NCBI GenBank assembly: GCA_947625515.1
Contig: CANQOO010000004.1
Coordinates: forward strand, 62,001-126,000
DNA from: an uncultured Clostridia bacterium
Lineage (GTDB): Bacteria > Bacillota > Clostridia > Christensenellales > UBA1242
Reading direction: 5' to 3'
Length of the DNA: 64,000 nt
In this document: piece after piece, positions 48,127 to 55,839 of the stretch
How the letters are laid out: the number at the start of each line of letters is the position of its first letter
How positions within the stretch are numbered: the first letter of the stretch is position 1
Translations under genes and position numbers: made by a program
The notes under the pieces: generated by a model
The model's input: only the letters and a program-made list of their open reading frames with translations
Told to the model about the DNA's origin: nothing
The model's database searches: none

Positions 48127-48485
48127 CAATAATTGTCCCCCTGATTTATTTTGTTTATCCTTTCAAGCAAGTCGTCAAAAATGGCCTTTTGACTTTCGCT
48201 GGCATATTCCAACGCTTTTTGACACTCCGGCAAAAACAAAATGCTTTTAAATTTGACTGGCTGGATAAAAAGTTCGTCCTCATTTGAAATTTGAAATTTG
48301 CAAAGTGCCAGTCCCCACCAGGCGTCAGCACAGCGTTCGTCCATGCCAAGCGAAACCTTAAAATTCAGTTCCGCCTGAGCAAAGCAGCCGTCCGCCAAGT
48401 TGAGATAGCCAAGTTTCAATTCTTTTTCCACCTTTGTTTTTTCTTCTTGCGAAAGCGAGTCGCTTGCAACATGTTGTCTTTTCAT
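48126..48485 (-). CDS. Small TPR-like protein of the ESCRT-like operon
   Basis: 119 residues. A TPR-like helical pair is visible (ELKLGYLNLADGCFAQAELN then FKVSLGMDERCADAWWGLAL), matching the W/L/G/Y/A/P spacing of tetratricopeptide repeats, with helices before and after. No signal sequence, so it is cytoplasmic. It overlaps the membrane-protein gene upstream by 4 nt (ATGA) and the second ESCRT-III-like gene downstream (TGATG), which argues for a tightly coupled operon and a stoichiometric role such as adaptor. Confidence 0.75.
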   Translation of the reverse strand: MKRQHVASDSLSQEEKTKVEKELKLGYLNLADGCFAQAELNFKVSLGMDERCADAWWGLALCKFQISNEDELFIQPVKFKSILFLPECQKALEYASESQKAIFDDLLERINKINQGDNY

Positions 48486-48889
48486 ACCGCCTGCTCGTCC
48501 TTTTTCCGCTGAACAATGTATGCCTCAATTTCTTCCAGCACGCGGAAGCATGTTTCCTGCGTGTTGTCTTTTGCCACCATAATCTTCAAGTCGTCCAGCC
48601 GATTTGCCAGCTTGCTGTCCACAAGCAAGACCTTTTCGTTTGTGGTCGGATTGAAAAAACGGATGTTGTCCTTCACCTCCACAAGGCGTCGGCACAACTG
48701 GTCATTGCCGTTGGCATAGACAATGATGCTTTCCACGTTCGCCACCATGCTCTCAATTTGTTTTTTATTTTTCAGCACGCCGTGCGAACCTGACTCGTGG
48801 ATATCTGGCGTTTTTCTTGTTTCACGCACAACAAAGAACACAGCAAGTCCAACAATCAGAACAAGAATGGAAATATATACGTAAATCAT
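48482..48889 (-). CDS. Single-pass membrane protein of the ESCRT-like operon
   Basis: 135 residues from ATG 48889 (MIYVYISILV; AAGGAGAG upstream). One N-terminal transmembrane helix (about 2-22) is followed by basic RETRKTPD, then about 110 residues that look cytoplasmic and helical (QIESMVANVESIIVYANGND, LCRRLVEVKDNIRFF, VLLVDSKLANRLDDLKIMVA). No known family. It may fix the assembly to the membrane. The last 4 nt overlap the TPR-like gene. Confidence 0.75.
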   Translation of the reverse strand: MIYVYISILVLIVGLAVFFVVRETRKTPDIHESGSHGVLKNKKQIESMVANVESIIVYANGNDQLCRRLVEVKDNIRFFNPTTNEKVLLVDSKLANRLDDLKIMVAKDNTQETCFRVLEEIEAYIVQRKKDEQAV

Positions 48890-49023
48890 TTTCTCTCCTT
48901 TTGGAATTTGCAATTTTTGATTTTTCAAATTTTTATATCTTTTTCGAATTTTGTTAAAGTTTTTGGTTAAGATTTTTCAGTTTTAATTAGCGTTTTTAAA
49001 TTGAATTTTAAACTCTTTATATT

Positions 49024-49857
49024 TCACAATTTTTGTCCGCAGTTGTGGCAGAATTTTGCGTTTTGCGGATTTTCCTCATTGCAGTTTGGGCAAATTTTTC
49101 CGCCATCCAGGGCCTGCCCGCAGTTTTCGCAAAACTTTGCGTTGCCGCTCACCTCGCTGCCGCAGTTTGGACAAAAAGAATTTTTGCTTTTGGACGTCTT
49201 GCCCAGGCTGCTCAGCCGACGATAGTCCTCGCTGTCAATGATTATGTTTGCAATGTTGAAAGAAAACACCGCAATGCCATATTCGCTTTGAAGTTTGTGC
49301 GACAATGCGGAAAGCACTTTTTCGGACATTTCCTTTTTGTGGACGGAAAGCTGATTGAATGGCACGTGATTTTCTTTGATATAGTCCAAAATGACAAGCT
49401 CCATCACGGACACGACATTGGAACGCAGCCGCTCTTGCAAGTCAGATGCTGAAAGCCCTTCATTTGTGCCGATGAGATATAGATAGCATTTTCGCGGGTC
49501 GCCAATTTGCACCTCAAAGTCGCCGCTGAACCCGACATGATAATTCTCCCCAGTCGCCTCGTCAAAAAGAACAAGTTTTTGATTTGTCCCCCAGAGCAGT
49601 TTACGTTTGGCGGTTTTGCTTAGATAAAGCAATTCAAACTGGCTGTCTGCATCTTGCTTGAAGTCCACAAAATCGGCAAGTGCGAATTTGCCCGAAGAGA
49701 GCGTTTGCAGCATTTGCCCATCCTTGATGAGGATGGCGTTGTGAGTTTCCGGCACAATCAGCGAAAGTTTTGGCGAAAGAGAGTCAATGACCACTCTTGA
49801 AAAAAGTTTGTCATTGTTCCCAGAAAATTTGATTGTGGATGCCTGATTTTTGTCCAT
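49024..49857 (-). CDS. SPFH-domain protein with two C-terminal zinc ribbons (YdjI-like)
   Basis: 277 residues. Residues about 20-225 match the SPFH/virion-core-type family: 'IVPETHNAILIKDGQMLQTLSSGKF' (split here as strands), 'LLWGTNQKLVLFDE', and a C-terminal coiled helix 'YGIAVFSFNIANIIIDSEDY'. The last 50 residues hold eight Cys in two zinc ribbons (CPNCG...CENCG and CPNC...CHNCG). In Bacillus subtilis, YdjI, an SPFH protein, is encoded with a PspA homologue and a zinc-ribbon membrane protein that together respond to envelope damage. GGGGAG lies before the ATG. It is the first gene after the operon promoter; 134 nt separate it from the next gene. Confidence 0.85.
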   Translation of the reverse strand: MDKNQASTIKFSGNNDKLFSRVVIDSLSPKLSLIVPETHNAILIKDGQMLQTLSSGKFALADFVDFKQDADSQFELLYLSKTAKRKLLWGTNQKLVLFDEATGENYHVGFSGDFEVQIGDPRKCYLYLIGTNEGLSASDLQERLRSNVVSVMELVILDYIKENHVPFNQLSVHKKEMSEKVLSALSHKLQSEYGIAVFSFNIANIIIDSEDYRRLSSLGKTSKSKNSFCPNCGSEVSGNAKFCENCGQALDGGKICPNCNEENPQNAKFCHNCGQKL

Positions 49858-49869
49858 ACACTCCCCACC

Positions 49870-49898
49870 GTCTGCCTTTTGAGCCGCACAAGGCAGAC
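49870..49898 (-). promoter_or_regulatory. 5'-terminal hairpin of the ESCRT-like operon mRNA
   Basis: Perfect 9-bp stem (GTCTGCCTT with AAGGCAGAC, 11-nt loop) beginning about 6 nt after the predicted transcription start and ending just before the GGTGGGGAG ribosome site. On the minus strand no U run follows, so it is not a terminator for this operon; it may protect the 5' end or control access to the ribosome site. Confidence 0.6.
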
Positions 49899-49910
49899 TT
49901 TTTCATGTTT

Positions 49911-49940
49911 AGTATAGCAAAAAATTTCTTGCAAAGTCAA
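49911..49940 (-). promoter_or_regulatory. Promoter of the ESCRT-like operon
   Basis: Minus strand TTGACT (49935-49940), an 18-nt spacer and TATACT (49911-49916), giving a start near 49904 and a 5' leader of about 45 nt. Confidence 0.65.
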
Positions 49941-50124
49941 AGAACTTGCAAGATTTTCAAAATTTTTGGAAGAAAAAAATGGACTTATCAAAATTTTGAT
50001 GGAAAGTTATCTAAAAACAATTCCTCAATTTGTCACACTTTTTGAGCATTTGAAATAAATTGATAACGTGCAAAGGTTTAAAGCACATAAAAGTCGTACA
50101 TAAGAAAATTTTTAGGAGGCACAA

Positions 50125-50331
50125 ATGAACTTTTTTGGAGGCTCAAATTGTGGCAATGTTGGGGACAACTGTGGCGGCGGAAATGACTGCTGCTCTCTCA
50201 TCTTCCTGCTTCTGCTCTTGCAAAACTGCGGGTGCGGGTTTGGTGGCTTTAAGGGCGGAATCAATATCGACTGCGAAACACTTTTGTTCTTGATTTTGCT
50301 TTCAAACCTTGGCTGCGGCTGCGGCAAGTAA
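50125..50331 (+). CDS. Small Cys/Gly-rich hydrophobic protein
   Basis: 68 residues. An AGGAGGCACAAATG ribosome site of near-perfect quality sets the start, and a strong terminator follows 15 nt after the stop, so this is a dedicated small gene. Ten Cys, many Gly and two Leu/Ile clusters (LIFLLLLLQ and LLFLILLSN) alternate, with ends CGCGFGG and LGCGCGK. It resembles short high-cysteine or spore-coat-like peptides of Clostridia but I cannot name the family. It is divergent from the ESCRT-like operon. Confidence 0.7.
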   Translation: MNFFGGSNCGNVGDNCGGGNDCCSLIFLLLLLQNCGCGFGGFKGGINIDCETLLFLILLSNLGCGCGK

Positions 50332-50346
50332 AGCCAAAAACAAAAA

Positions 50347-50373
50347 TTCCCCTCTTAAAAGGGGATTTTTTTA
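50347..50373 (+). terminator. Terminator of the Cys/Gly-rich gene
   Basis: TCCCCT-cttaa-AAGGGGA hairpin followed by seven T, 15 nt after the stop codon. Confidence 0.8.
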
Positions 50374-50573
50374 TATGTTCTTCAATGATTTTTGCAAATT
50401 TCAATCCCAATTTGCAAAACAGCATTTTTTTCGGTGAAAATGTTGTGATTTTTCTAATACGCCAAATTTTCACATCAATTTGTTGTGTTTATTATCATAA
50501 TCGCAAGTTTTTCGCATTAAATTGTTGCAAATTTTCCGAAATTGCTTGTTTTTTAGGCAAGATTGTTGTAGAA

Positions 50574-50611
50574 TATAATTGAAGAATGTGAGCCGCAGCC
50601 GCGGCCGCACA
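50574..50611 (+). promoter_or_regulatory. -10 element and GC-rich 5' hairpin of the PH-like gene
   Basis: TATAAT at 50574-50579 (no good -35 seen), then a stem TGTG-a-GCCGC-agcc-GCGGC-cg-CACA (50587-50611) starting about where transcription should begin. This GC-only patch stands out in very AT-rich DNA. It mirrors the hairpin at the start of the divergent operon. Confidence 0.5.
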
Positions 50612-50631
50612 CAAATTTTTGGAGAAGAACA

Positions 50632-51027
50632 ATGACACAAATTGAAAAAAAATATGGAGAAGGTGCAGAACTGATTTGGCGGGACAGAAAAAGATATTTT
50701 GGCATTCCGCTTTCTTTCACAACATACAGTCTTGTCAAAAAGCCGGGTGCGTGGGTGAAAGTGTTTTTAAGTGTTGGGCTTTTGTCGTCCAATATTGACG
50801 AAATCAACGCATATCGCATCTGTGACATCCAAATGAAGCAGTCCCTTCTGGGCAAGATTTTCAACTATGGCGACGTCACCCTGCTCAGCAGTGACGAAAC
50901 AAAGCCAACCTTGCTTTTGAAAAACATCAAAAACCCATATCAAGTTCGCGATATGTTTTCTAACATTGCCGAAGAGCAACGCAAACTCAACAACATTCGC
51001 GTCGCAGAATTCCATAATCACGACTAA
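50632..51027 (+). CDS. PH-like (bacterial PH) domain protein
   Basis: 131 residues, single domain, no membrane segment. The strand pattern 'LIWRDRKRYFGIPLSFTTYSL', 'EINAYRICDIQMKQSL', 'NYGDVTLLSSDETKPTLLLK' and the final helix 'PYQVRDMFSNIAEEQRKL' follow the bacterial PH fold (conversion-type 'i.Yr.Id.v....sl....GdI.l.s.......l..i.np..v...i'). GGAGAAG lies before the ATG. Such domains often bind membranes or envelope-stress partners. Its location next to the ESCRT-like operon is suggestive only. Confidence 0.7.
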   Translation: MTQIEKKYGEGAELIWRDRKRYFGIPLSFTTYSLVKKPGAWVKVFLSVGLLSSNIDEINAYRICDIQMKQSLLGKIFNYGDVTLLSSDETKPTLLLKNIKNPYQVRDMFSNIAEEQRKLNNIRVAEFHNHD

Positions 51028-51197
51028 TCACAGCGTTCAAATCACAGCAACTGGCATTTAATAACGCGGCTAATAATGCGTTTATAAAATTTTTAAATTC
51101 GATAAATCAACAAGTTGGATAAATGGCATCGTTCATGCACACCACTTTGGCATAATGATGTCAACTTACATAAACTAAAATTTCAAAAGTCATAAAG

Positions 51198-51216
51198 CCA
51201 CCTTGGGTGGTTTTTT
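51198..51216 (+). terminator. Terminator downstream of the PH-like gene
   Basis: CCACC-ttg-GGTGG followed by six T. It lies 170 nt after the PH-like stop; the space between could be a long 3' UTR or hold a small RNA, but I see no known RNA motif. Confidence 0.75.
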
Positions 51217-51272
51217 CATGCAAATTTTGCAGCGTTTGACAAATTGCATGCTGCAAACAATATCTTTTGTTG

Positions 51273-51398
51273 GATTTTTGCAATCAATTTTTCGGATTTA
51301 TAATGATGCTTTTAGATTTTTGCAATCAATTTCTTGAATTTGTGATTATGCTTTTATATGTTTGCAACGAATTTTCAGATTTTGCAAAGAATTTTTGA
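51273..51398. repeat. Three imperfect 42-bp direct repeats
   Basis: Copies begin near 51273, 51315 and 51357, each of the form GATTTTTGCAATCAATTT followed by an AT-rich stretch ending TATGCTTTTA or similar. The third is the most diverged. They end just before the tRNA promoter. Confidence 0.55.
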
Positions 51399-51405
51399 AA
51401 AATTG

Positions 51406-51434
51406 TTGACAAAAAAAGTTTTTTATGCTAAAAT
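51406..51434 (+). promoter_or_regulatory. tRNA-Ala promoter
   Basis: TTGACA (51406-51411), a 17-nt spacer and TAAAAT (51429-51434), about 20 nt before the tRNA. Confidence 0.8.
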
Positions 51435-51453
51435 GCAAAAGCAAACTTGTTTT

Positions 51454-51529
51454 GGGGGTTTAGCTCAGTTGGTAGAGCACTTGCCTTGCAAGCAAGGGGT
51501 CAAGAGTTCGAATCTCTTAATCTCCACCA
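51454..51529 (+). tRNA. tRNA-Ala (anticodon TGC)
   Basis: 76 nt including an encoded CCA end. The acceptor GGGGGTT pairs with AATCTCC and includes the G3-U70 wobble that identifies tRNA-Ala. The D arm GCTCAGTTGGTAGAGC, anticodon stem CTTGC/GCAAG with loop CTTGCAA, and T arm AAGAG-TTCGAAT-CTCTT are all standard. It stands alone between its own promoter and terminator. Confidence 0.96.
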
Positions 51530-51532
51530 AAA

Positions 51533-51560
51533 AAGCTGTGTTTCAAAGCACAGTTTTTTT
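51533..51560 (+). terminator. tRNA-Ala terminator
   Basis: CTGTG-tttcaaag-CACAG hairpin flanked by A and followed by seven T, directly after the tRNA. Confidence 0.75.
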
Positions 51561-51627
51561 ATTTAGCAAGACGGAATGAAATAAAATGCCTTTATAAAGT
51601 TATTAATTGGCAAATTTAATTTTTCAA

Positions 51628-51653
51628 AACAAAAAAACGAGGAAATTTCCTCG
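51628..51653 (-). terminator. Terminator after mscL
   Basis: CGAGGAAATTTCCTCG palindrome (51638-51653) followed on the minus strand by seven T, about 100 nt after the mscL stop. Confidence 0.7.
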
Positions 51654-51755
51654 CTCTTTCTTTTTAATGTGTTTTCAAATATGCAGCACTTTTTTGGTCA
51701 CTTTTTAATTCAGAATACGTTGCCAATTTTGTGAGGGTTGCTTGCCACGCTGCAT

Positions 51756-52358
51756 TTATTTCTTTGCAGGTTTTCGTTCTGTTGTGTTCTGCTTTTTAAG
51801 CTCTTCCAAAATGCCCGTCAAAAGTTCTTCCTGAGTTGGCTTTGGTGCAGGTGGAACAGGTTTGTTCTTTTCGCGAAGTTCCAAAGTTGCTTTTTTCACA
51901 GCCGCATGGTCTTTCATGTCCACGCCTTGTTCTTTGAGAACTTTTCTTTCTTCATGGGTTGGATGCCCCTCAACAGCCTTGTTGGCAAGATTTTTGGCGT
52001 TCATAATTGCCTTGATAATCAAGAACAGAATGAGAGCAATCAGCAAGAAATCCACAATCGCACTGATGAATGCACCCCAATCTATGTAAAGTGTCGCGTC
52101 CCAGTTGATGACCTTCACCATCTCGCCATTGACAAGCTCGGTGGTATAGACAGGGTTGCCCAAAATTGTGCGTGCAGCTTCCAGTCCGCCTGCCCCGCCA
52201 ATTGCCCAGTTGATGAGCGGCATGAGGATTTTGTTGGCAAGTGCAGTGACGATGGCACTGAACGCACCGCCGATGATGACGCCAACAGCCAAATCAAGCA
52301 CATTTCCGCGAGAAATGAATGCTTTGAAATCACTGAAAAACTTTTTAATTCTTTTCAT
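51756..52358 (-). CDS. mscL: Large-conductance mechanosensitive channel MscL
   Basis: 200 residues. Starts MKRIKKFFSDFKAFISRGNV, then TM1 with the family signature LDLAVGVIIGGAFSAIVTAL, a periplasmic loop, TM2 (FISAIVDFLLIALILFLIIKAI) and the cytoplasmic helix. It is a pentameric emergency valve against osmotic downshock. It is longer than the usual 130-150 residues through an enlarged loop and a Pro/Lys-rich insertion (KNKPVPPAPKPTQEELL) before the final bundle helix, which ends KQNTTERKPAKK. GGAGAAGC precedes the ATG. Confidence 0.95.
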   Translation of the reverse strand: MKRIKKFFSDFKAFISRGNVLDLAVGVIIGGAFSAIVTALANKILMPLINWAIGGAGGLEAARTILGNPVYTTELVNGEMVKVINWDATLYIDWGAFISAIVDFLLIALILFLIIKAIMNAKNLANKAVEGHPTHEERKVLKEQGVDMKDHAAVKKATLELREKNKPVPPAPKPTQEELLTGILEELKKQNTTERKPAKK

Positions 52359-52475
52359 TTGCTTCTCCTTTATTTTCTTTCTTCAAAAAACATTGTATCA
52401 AACTTGAAACAAAAAAATCAAGCAAATTTTGCCTGATTTTCATTTATTTTCGCTCATTTTGAAATTGACCTTTTT

Positions 52476-54383
52476 TCATAATCTGATTTGCGAACTTGCC
52501 AAAATGAGTTGCATGCTTTGCTCGCCTTCAAAAAACACATCCGCAAGCGGGAATGCCAGCACAAGATAGTTATCGGAATTTGCCCTCATCACGAAGGACT
52601 GCGGCACACCGCCGCGACTTGCCAGGCTGTCTTGCAGGGTGAATTCTTTGCCATCGCCAAGCTGAGAAACATCCCCTCGCACTTTAAGGCGGAAGAACAC
52701 CGATTGCCCAAATGTCATTGTGCGATGCTTTGTGTCCTCAACACTGGTGAGAGACGTCCACGCCAAAGACGCCACGCTGGTGGAGTCGCTTGCAATGGCG
52801 AAGGCGACACTTTCCACACGCTCGTCGTCAAAGTCATAGCTTATTGCCACCTCTTTTTCCAGAAGTTTGAAGCTTTGGAACACAAAATTGGTGTTTGCTG
52901 TCGCCTGAAATTCCAGTTGAAACTCGTCATATTTATGCGTCTGCGGATTGACAAAAGCACGAAGTGTAAAAGAATCTTGTTCAATCACCAAATCATCTTC
53001 GCCGTCTGCGACCATTTCTTTTATGTTGAAAAGTTTGCTGCCGTTTTGCAAAACGTCATAGTCATAAATGTCACAAGGCGTGTAATAGATGTCGTTATAG
53101 GACGGATATTTCCAATACAAAGCCATCTTGGTGTTTTGAAAAGCAATTTGGTTGCCGGCGTCGTCATAGCCAACCACCTTCGACCGCTGCCCGTTTCCGT
53201 CCACCGCAAAAAAGTTTGGCTGAACAAACTGGGAAGCATAGCTTTCAAACGTCGAACTGTTCAGCGTCACCACGCTTTTGCCTGGATAAGTGATGCCGGT
53301 CAAGCGGAACTTGAAATCCGCCTCCCCACCCGTTGAACTTGGAGTTATGCCACTTGGCAGCACAAAAGTCAAACTTTGGTCTGTGTTTTCGCTTTGGCTG
53401 TCAAGTTGAAGTTGACGATTGTTTAGATACGCCTTCACAGCCGATTTGTTCATCACGGCATCCGCCATCACCTTGGTGACGGTGATTTTGTCGGACGTTT
53501 CATATGACAGCGTGTGCTTGCCGCTTTCAACCGAGGTTTCAAACGTCATGTTGTCTTGTGGAAGGCTCAGCGTAAATTCCCGGCATTCCAAGTCTTGAAA
53601 ATCGGTGAGAATTTTCACAGCCGCCTTGTTTTCAATTTCGCCAAGCGAGAATGTGTATATGCCGCCCGAATAGGAAACGCCTTGCATGCCACGCGTCACA
53701 ACCTCATGCTCGGAGTTTTCATATTGGAGTTGAAATGGATTGGAGTGGGTGATAACATATGGGTCGATGCCATCATTTGAGCCGCTGCCAACAAATTTCA
53801 TCTGGAAAGAGCGTGCTTCGGAGTTTTGTCCAACAATGTCAATCGTAAATGGCTTGCCCTCTTGAAGAAAATTGTAAAAGTTGACAAACATTGGGCTGCC
53901 TGGAAGTTTTATGTATGCCATTTTCAGTCTTTGCTCTGCCTCCGTGCCTTCCACATTTTCAAAAGCGAACTCGTTGCTGAAACTTTCCACGCCAGAGATT
54001 TCAATCTTCAAACTTGAATCGATATCCGGGAAAAGAACATAGCCAAAATATAAGTCCCCGCCGGCGGTCAAGGAATCAAAATCCGAATTGTATGTCCAAA
54101 CTTGTCGCTCTTTGCCGTTTGCCACGACATGAAGGCCGCTCATGTCCACGCCATACTGGCGGGCATAAATTCGCACCCGCACATTTGAGCCTGTGGCGAC
54201 CTGATATCTTCCGTCCGACCCTGCACGCACGCTTTCTCCGTCCACCTCAACCTCGACAGACACCAAATCCGACCGCTGCAAGGAAAAAGAAATATGAGTG
54301 GCACCGCCAGAACATGCTGTCAGAACCCCTCCAAAAAGTAAGGTCAATGCCGCACAAAAAACAACTGTCAGGATTTTTTTCAT
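52476..54383 (-). CDS. Large lipoprotein, beta-rich, unknown function
   Basis: 635 residues from MKKILTVVFC; lipobox GVLTAC near residue 24. The mature part is predicted beta-rich throughout, with repeated strand pairs typical of extracellular adhesive or carbohydrate-binding sandwiches, but no named domain is recognised. GAGGTGCG precedes ATG 54383; the 19-codon longer frame has no signal start. It is flanked by mscL and the adh gene on the same strand, with AT-rich gaps either side. It shares style with the other envelope proteins of this window but no obvious repeats with them. Confidence 0.8.
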   Translation of the reverse strand: MKKILTVVFCAALTLLFGGVLTACSGGATHISFSLQRSDLVSVEVEVDGESVRAGSDGRYQVATGSNVRVRIYARQYGVDMSGLHVVANGKERQVWTYNSDFDSLTAGGDLYFGYVLFPDIDSSLKIEISGVESFSNEFAFENVEGTEAEQRLKMAYIKLPGSPMFVNFYNFLQEGKPFTIDIVGQNSEARSFQMKFVGSGSNDGIDPYVITHSNPFQLQYENSEHEVVTRGMQGVSYSGGIYTFSLGEIENKAAVKILTDFQDLECREFTLSLPQDNMTFETSVESGKHTLSYETSDKITVTKVMADAVMNKSAVKAYLNNRQLQLDSQSENTDQSLTFVLPSGITPSSTGGEADFKFRLTGITYPGKSVVTLNSSTFESYASQFVQPNFFAVDGNGQRSKVVGYDDAGNQIAFQNTKMALYWKYPSYNDIYYTPCDIYDYDVLQNGSKLFNIKEMVADGEDDLVIEQDSFTLRAFVNPQTHKYDEFQLEFQATANTNFVFQSFKLLEKEVAISYDFDDERVESVAFAIASDSTSVASLAWTSLTSVEDTKHRTMTFGQSVFFRLKVRGDVSQLGDGKEFTLQDSLASRGGVPQSFVMRANSDNYLVLAFPLADVFFEGEQSMQLILASSQIRL

Positions 54384-54532
54384 ACGCACCTCAATTTGCT
54401 TTTCAAATAGTTTACCACAAAAATTGGAAAATGCAAACAATTCCTAAAAATACAATTTATTTGAATATAAATAATTTCTAAAAAATGCAATTTCAAAAAA
54501 CAATTTTTCGGGATGTAAAAAATTTTAAACAC

Positions 54533-54572
54533 TGCACGTTCTTAAAATATTAAATAAACCCTAAGAATTGCA
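54533..54572. repeat. Imperfect inverted repeat after the alcohol dehydrogenase gene
   Basis: Arms TGCACGTTCTTA (54533-54544) and TAAGAATTGCA (54562-54572), 17-nt loop, downstream of the adh stop on the minus strand. Possible weak terminator. Confidence 0.35.
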
Positions 54573-54588
54573 CACTCATCTTTTATTT

Positions 54589-55797
54589 TCAGTCTATCTT
54601 GCCCGCCCTGACCTGCATTAGAATTTTTTCCAACCGTTTGGCGTCAAAAATCACAGGCACGGGATATAGGGGGTTCGCTTCCGCCTCTGCCGTGGCGGCA
54701 AGCTGTGGAATATCCTGGTCTTGAATGTCCAATGTTTTTGGAATGCCCATGTTTTTGTTCATCTCTTCAATCTTTTCGATGAACGCTCTCGCCGCCTCTT
54801 GTTTTAAGGCCTTATTCCCGAAAAGTCCTGCAAAAACGCCCATTTTCCACAATTTTTTGTGGATTTTGCTTCCATAATTTTTCAGAACATATGGCAAAAT
54901 GACCGCGTTTGCCAGCCCGTGAGCGATGTTATATTTCCCGCCAAGAGCATGGGCAAGGGCGTGGACGTAGCCCACATAACTTTGCGTGAAAGCCAGCCCC
55001 GCAAGATAGGACGCGTGCAGCATTTTTGCCCGTGCCACCTCGTTTGTGGGGTCTTTGTTGTCCGTTTCAAGATTTTCAAAAATCATTTTAATCGCCATTA
55101 AAGCTTCTTGGCGGGTCTTTTTGGTGGTGCTTCTGCCAAGATATGCCTCAATCGCGTGCGTCAACGCATCCATGCCGGTGGTGGCGGTGACAAATGGCGG
55201 AAGCCCCAGCGTCAGTTTGGCGTCCAAAACAGCATATTTTGGGATGAGCGGAAAGTCACTTATTGCATATTTGTGCCTGGTTTCGCTGTCAGTTATCACA
55301 GCGGCAAGCGTTGTTTCGCTGCCCGTGCCGGCAGTGGTCGGAATGGCGACAAGCAGCGGAATTTTATGCCGAACTTTCAGCACTCCCTTCATTTGCCCCA
55401 GCGATTTTTTTGGACAAGCCAGCCTCGCCCCCACCGCCTTGGCACAATCCATAACCGAGCCTCCTCCAAAAGCAATCAGGCAGTCGCAGTTGTTTTTGAG
55501 ATATTTTTCAAGAGCCTCTTCCACATTTTGTGTGGTCGGGTTTGCCACCGTGCCGTCAAAAATTGTAACTTTTCCAAAAGCGGATTTAAGTGCTTTTTCC
55601 AGCGGCTGCGTCAAGCCAAGTTTGCGTATGCTCTTATCCGTCACAAGAAGAGGTTTTTGCTTGTTTTCATTTTGCAAGACATCGCAGACTTTGAGGGTGT
55701 CCGTCAAAAGTTGAGGCTCTCGATAAGGCAAAAACGGCAGCATGGCACGCATCCCCATTTGAAATATCCTACAATACAATTTCTTGAAAATGTTCAC
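54589..55797 (-). CDS. Iron-containing (group III) alcohol dehydrogenase
   Basis: 402 residues with a GTG start at 55797, chosen because GGGAG lies 6 nt upstream; the TTG further upstream has no site. NAD(P)-binding GGGSVMDCAKAV, then IPTTAGTGSE. Metal ligand region: DALTHAIEAYL, HALAHALGGKYNIAHGLANA (His residues) and a late Asn/Asp-rich helix. It reduces acetaldehyde or another aldehyde to alcohol, regenerating NAD. It sits 42 nt after the phosphoketolase gene, so it is probably one operon disposing of reducing power from that pathway. Exact substrate not readable. Confidence 0.9.
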   Translation of the reverse strand: MNIFKKLYCRIFQMGMRAMLPFLPYREPQLLTDTLKVCDVLQNENKQKPLLVTDKSIRKLGLTQPLEKALKSAFGKVTIFDGTVANPTTQNVEEALEKYLKNNCDCLIAFGGGSVMDCAKAVGARLACPKKSLGQMKGVLKVRHKIPLLVAIPTTAGTGSETTLAAVITDSETRHKYAISDFPLIPKYAVLDAKLTLGLPPFVTATTGMDALTHAIEAYLGRSTTKKTRQEALMAIKMIFENLETDNKDPTNEVARAKMLHASYLAGLAFTQSYVGYVHALAHALGGKYNIAHGLANAVILPYVLKNYGSKIHKKLWKMGVFAGLFGNKALKQEAARAFIEKIEEMNKNMGIPKTLDIQDQDIPQLAATAEAEANPLYPVPVIFDAKRLEKILMQVRAGKID

Positions 55798-55839
55798 AAT
55801 TTTCTCCCGTTTTTGATGTTCAAAATCTGTCAAATTCTG

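Noticed and set aside
49870-49898. Rho-independent terminator on the plus strand (hairpin followed by TTTTT)
   Set aside because: No plus-strand gene ends here, and it lies in the leader of the minus-strand operon; kept as a 5' hairpin.
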